Source of the DNA: an uncultured Porphyromonadaceae bacterium
Lineage (GTDB): Bacteria; Bacteroidota; Bacteroidia; Bacteroidales; Muribaculaceae
Reading direction: 5' to 3'
DNA: 11,478 nucleotides
Assembly: GCA_905193395.1 (NCBI GenBank)
Contig: CAJJOO010000015.1
Location: forward strand, 1-11,478
The notes below the pieces were generated by a model, which had not been told where the DNA came from, did not search any database, and saw nothing but the letters and a program-made list of their open reading frames with translations. Made by a program: the position numbers and the translations under genes. Of this stretch, positions 11,043-11,478 are shown piece after piece. Position 1 is the first letter of the stretch, and every line of letters starts with the position of its first letter.

Positions 11043-11478
11043 GTGTTTGTTTTGCTATAAACCGCTTGCTGATGGCGAGGTAGATTATCATAAGAATTGT
11101 GCCCGCAAAATATTTGAAACGGCAACAGTCCCGGTTTTGCCGTACAACCGTGCCAACATCAAAGAATTGGCTCGGGAAATAGTCACAGCAAGTACCACTG
11201 TGACGGGTGTGCAGGCAAAACTTTCGCTCGATATCTCACGCGGTCATGGCGGGGAACCACAACGCTTCACAATTGTTGGTCTATGGGGCCGGTTTATTTT
11301 GAAACCCCAGACCGACCGCTTTGCCAATCTGCCGGAGAACGAGGATCTGACAATGCACATGGCTGATGCCGCCGGGATAAAGACGGTGCCTCATTCACTG
11401 ATACGGTTTGCCGATGGAGAATTGTGTTACATAACACGTCGGGTAGATCGTAAAAGACGGGGAGAAAAGATAGCAATG
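11035..11478 (+). CDS. hipT: HipA-like serine/threonine kinase toxin, HipT type (3' end missing)
   Basis: The first 148 residues of a HipA-family kinase; the catalytic C-terminal half lies beyond the window. HipA/HipT toxins phosphorylate aminoacyl-tRNA synthetases (GltX for HipA, TrpS for the E. coli HipT) and stop growth. The N-terminus has C4-x2-C7-x11-H19-x2-C22, a likely zinc knuckle. Next come the glycine-rich loop TTVTGVQAKLSL (54-65), the ATP-binding strand RFILKPQ (86-92) with K90 as the probable nucleotide-binding lysine, the LPENEDLTMHMA helix (99-110) with the conserved N-E, and the hinge YITRRVDR (132-139), corresponding to the F-D-R segment of HipA. The HipA N-subdomain is absent here because it is encoded by the preceding gene. 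The ATG at 11035 is the first in frame and has a good Shine-Dalgarno sequence. The loop has Thr55 and Thr57 where E. coli HipT has two serines. Confidence 0.85.
   Translation, partial: MDKCLFCYKPLADGEVDYHKNCARKIFETATVPVLPYNRANIKELAREIVTASTTVTGVQAKLSLDISRGHGGEPQRFTIVGLWGRFILKPQTDRFANLPENEDLTMHMADAAGIKTVPHSLIRFADGELCYITRRVDRKRRGEKIAM

Noticed and set aside
1..11478. CRISPR array, insertion sequence or tRNA
   Set aside because: No regularly spaced repeats, no transposase motif or terminal inverted repeats with target duplication, and no tRNA-like cloverleaf were seen on either strand.

Overview
The window reads as chromosome of a Bacteroidales bacterium, most likely a Muribaculaceae-type gut commensal. 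The evidence is promoters of the Bacteroidota type (TAnnTTTG at -7, TTTG at -33), starts mostly without Shine-Dalgarno sequences, a DUF4831 lipoprotein-like secreted protein, the Bacteroidota-specific alternate GlmU-like protein, and a Pit transporter carrying a PhoU-like tail. Genes up to about 9.8 kb are GC-rich core genes; the last 1.7 kb is visibly AT-richer and looks like an accessory segment.

Layout. 1-973 (+): the 3' part of prmC (release-factor methyltransferase) overlapping recX (RecA regulator) by an ATGA. 987-1027: a long inverted repeat just upstream of ndh. 1035-3358 (+): type II NADH dehydrogenase, then an Eis-like GNAT acetyltransferase, joined by another ATGA overlap. 3378-6045 (-): a bifunctional NAD(P)H-hydrate repair enzyme (NnrE-NnrD) followed 7 nt later by a secreted DUF4831 protein, read from one well-formed promoter at 6071-6102. 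6112-6258 (+): a decayed C-terminal fragment of a LuxR-type regulator, wedged between the nnrD promoter and the pit stop codon. 6259-8523 (-): Pit phosphate transporter. 8624-9790 (-): alternate GlmU-family protein with two candidate -7 boxes and a GC-rich hairpin between them.

9791-10503 is a 713-base non-coding stretch. It holds the glmU-like upstream region, an 8+8 bp inverted repeat, and an apparent independent + strand RNA of about 190 nt. That RNA has a Bacteroidota promoter, an 11-13 bp central hairpin, strands that could pair in two mutually exclusive ways, and a strong intrinsic terminator. After it comes an operator region with three copies of a GGGTATA element around a promoter. 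10504-11478 (+) is a three-gene hip toxin-antitoxin operon in which the usual HipA is split: a small HTH protein (HipB), a separate HipA N-terminal subdomain protein (HipS-like), and the start of a HipA-kinase core (HipT-like) with an N-terminal Cys/His zinc-knuckle motif. The window ends inside this kinase gene.

The core genes are housekeeping: translation termination, recombination control, NADH oxidation, repair of damaged NAD(P)H, phosphate import and nucleotide-sugar synthesis. The most interesting parts are the unnamed RNA with alternative pairings, the split hip system with its operator array, and the LuxR remnant that marks an old rearrangement.
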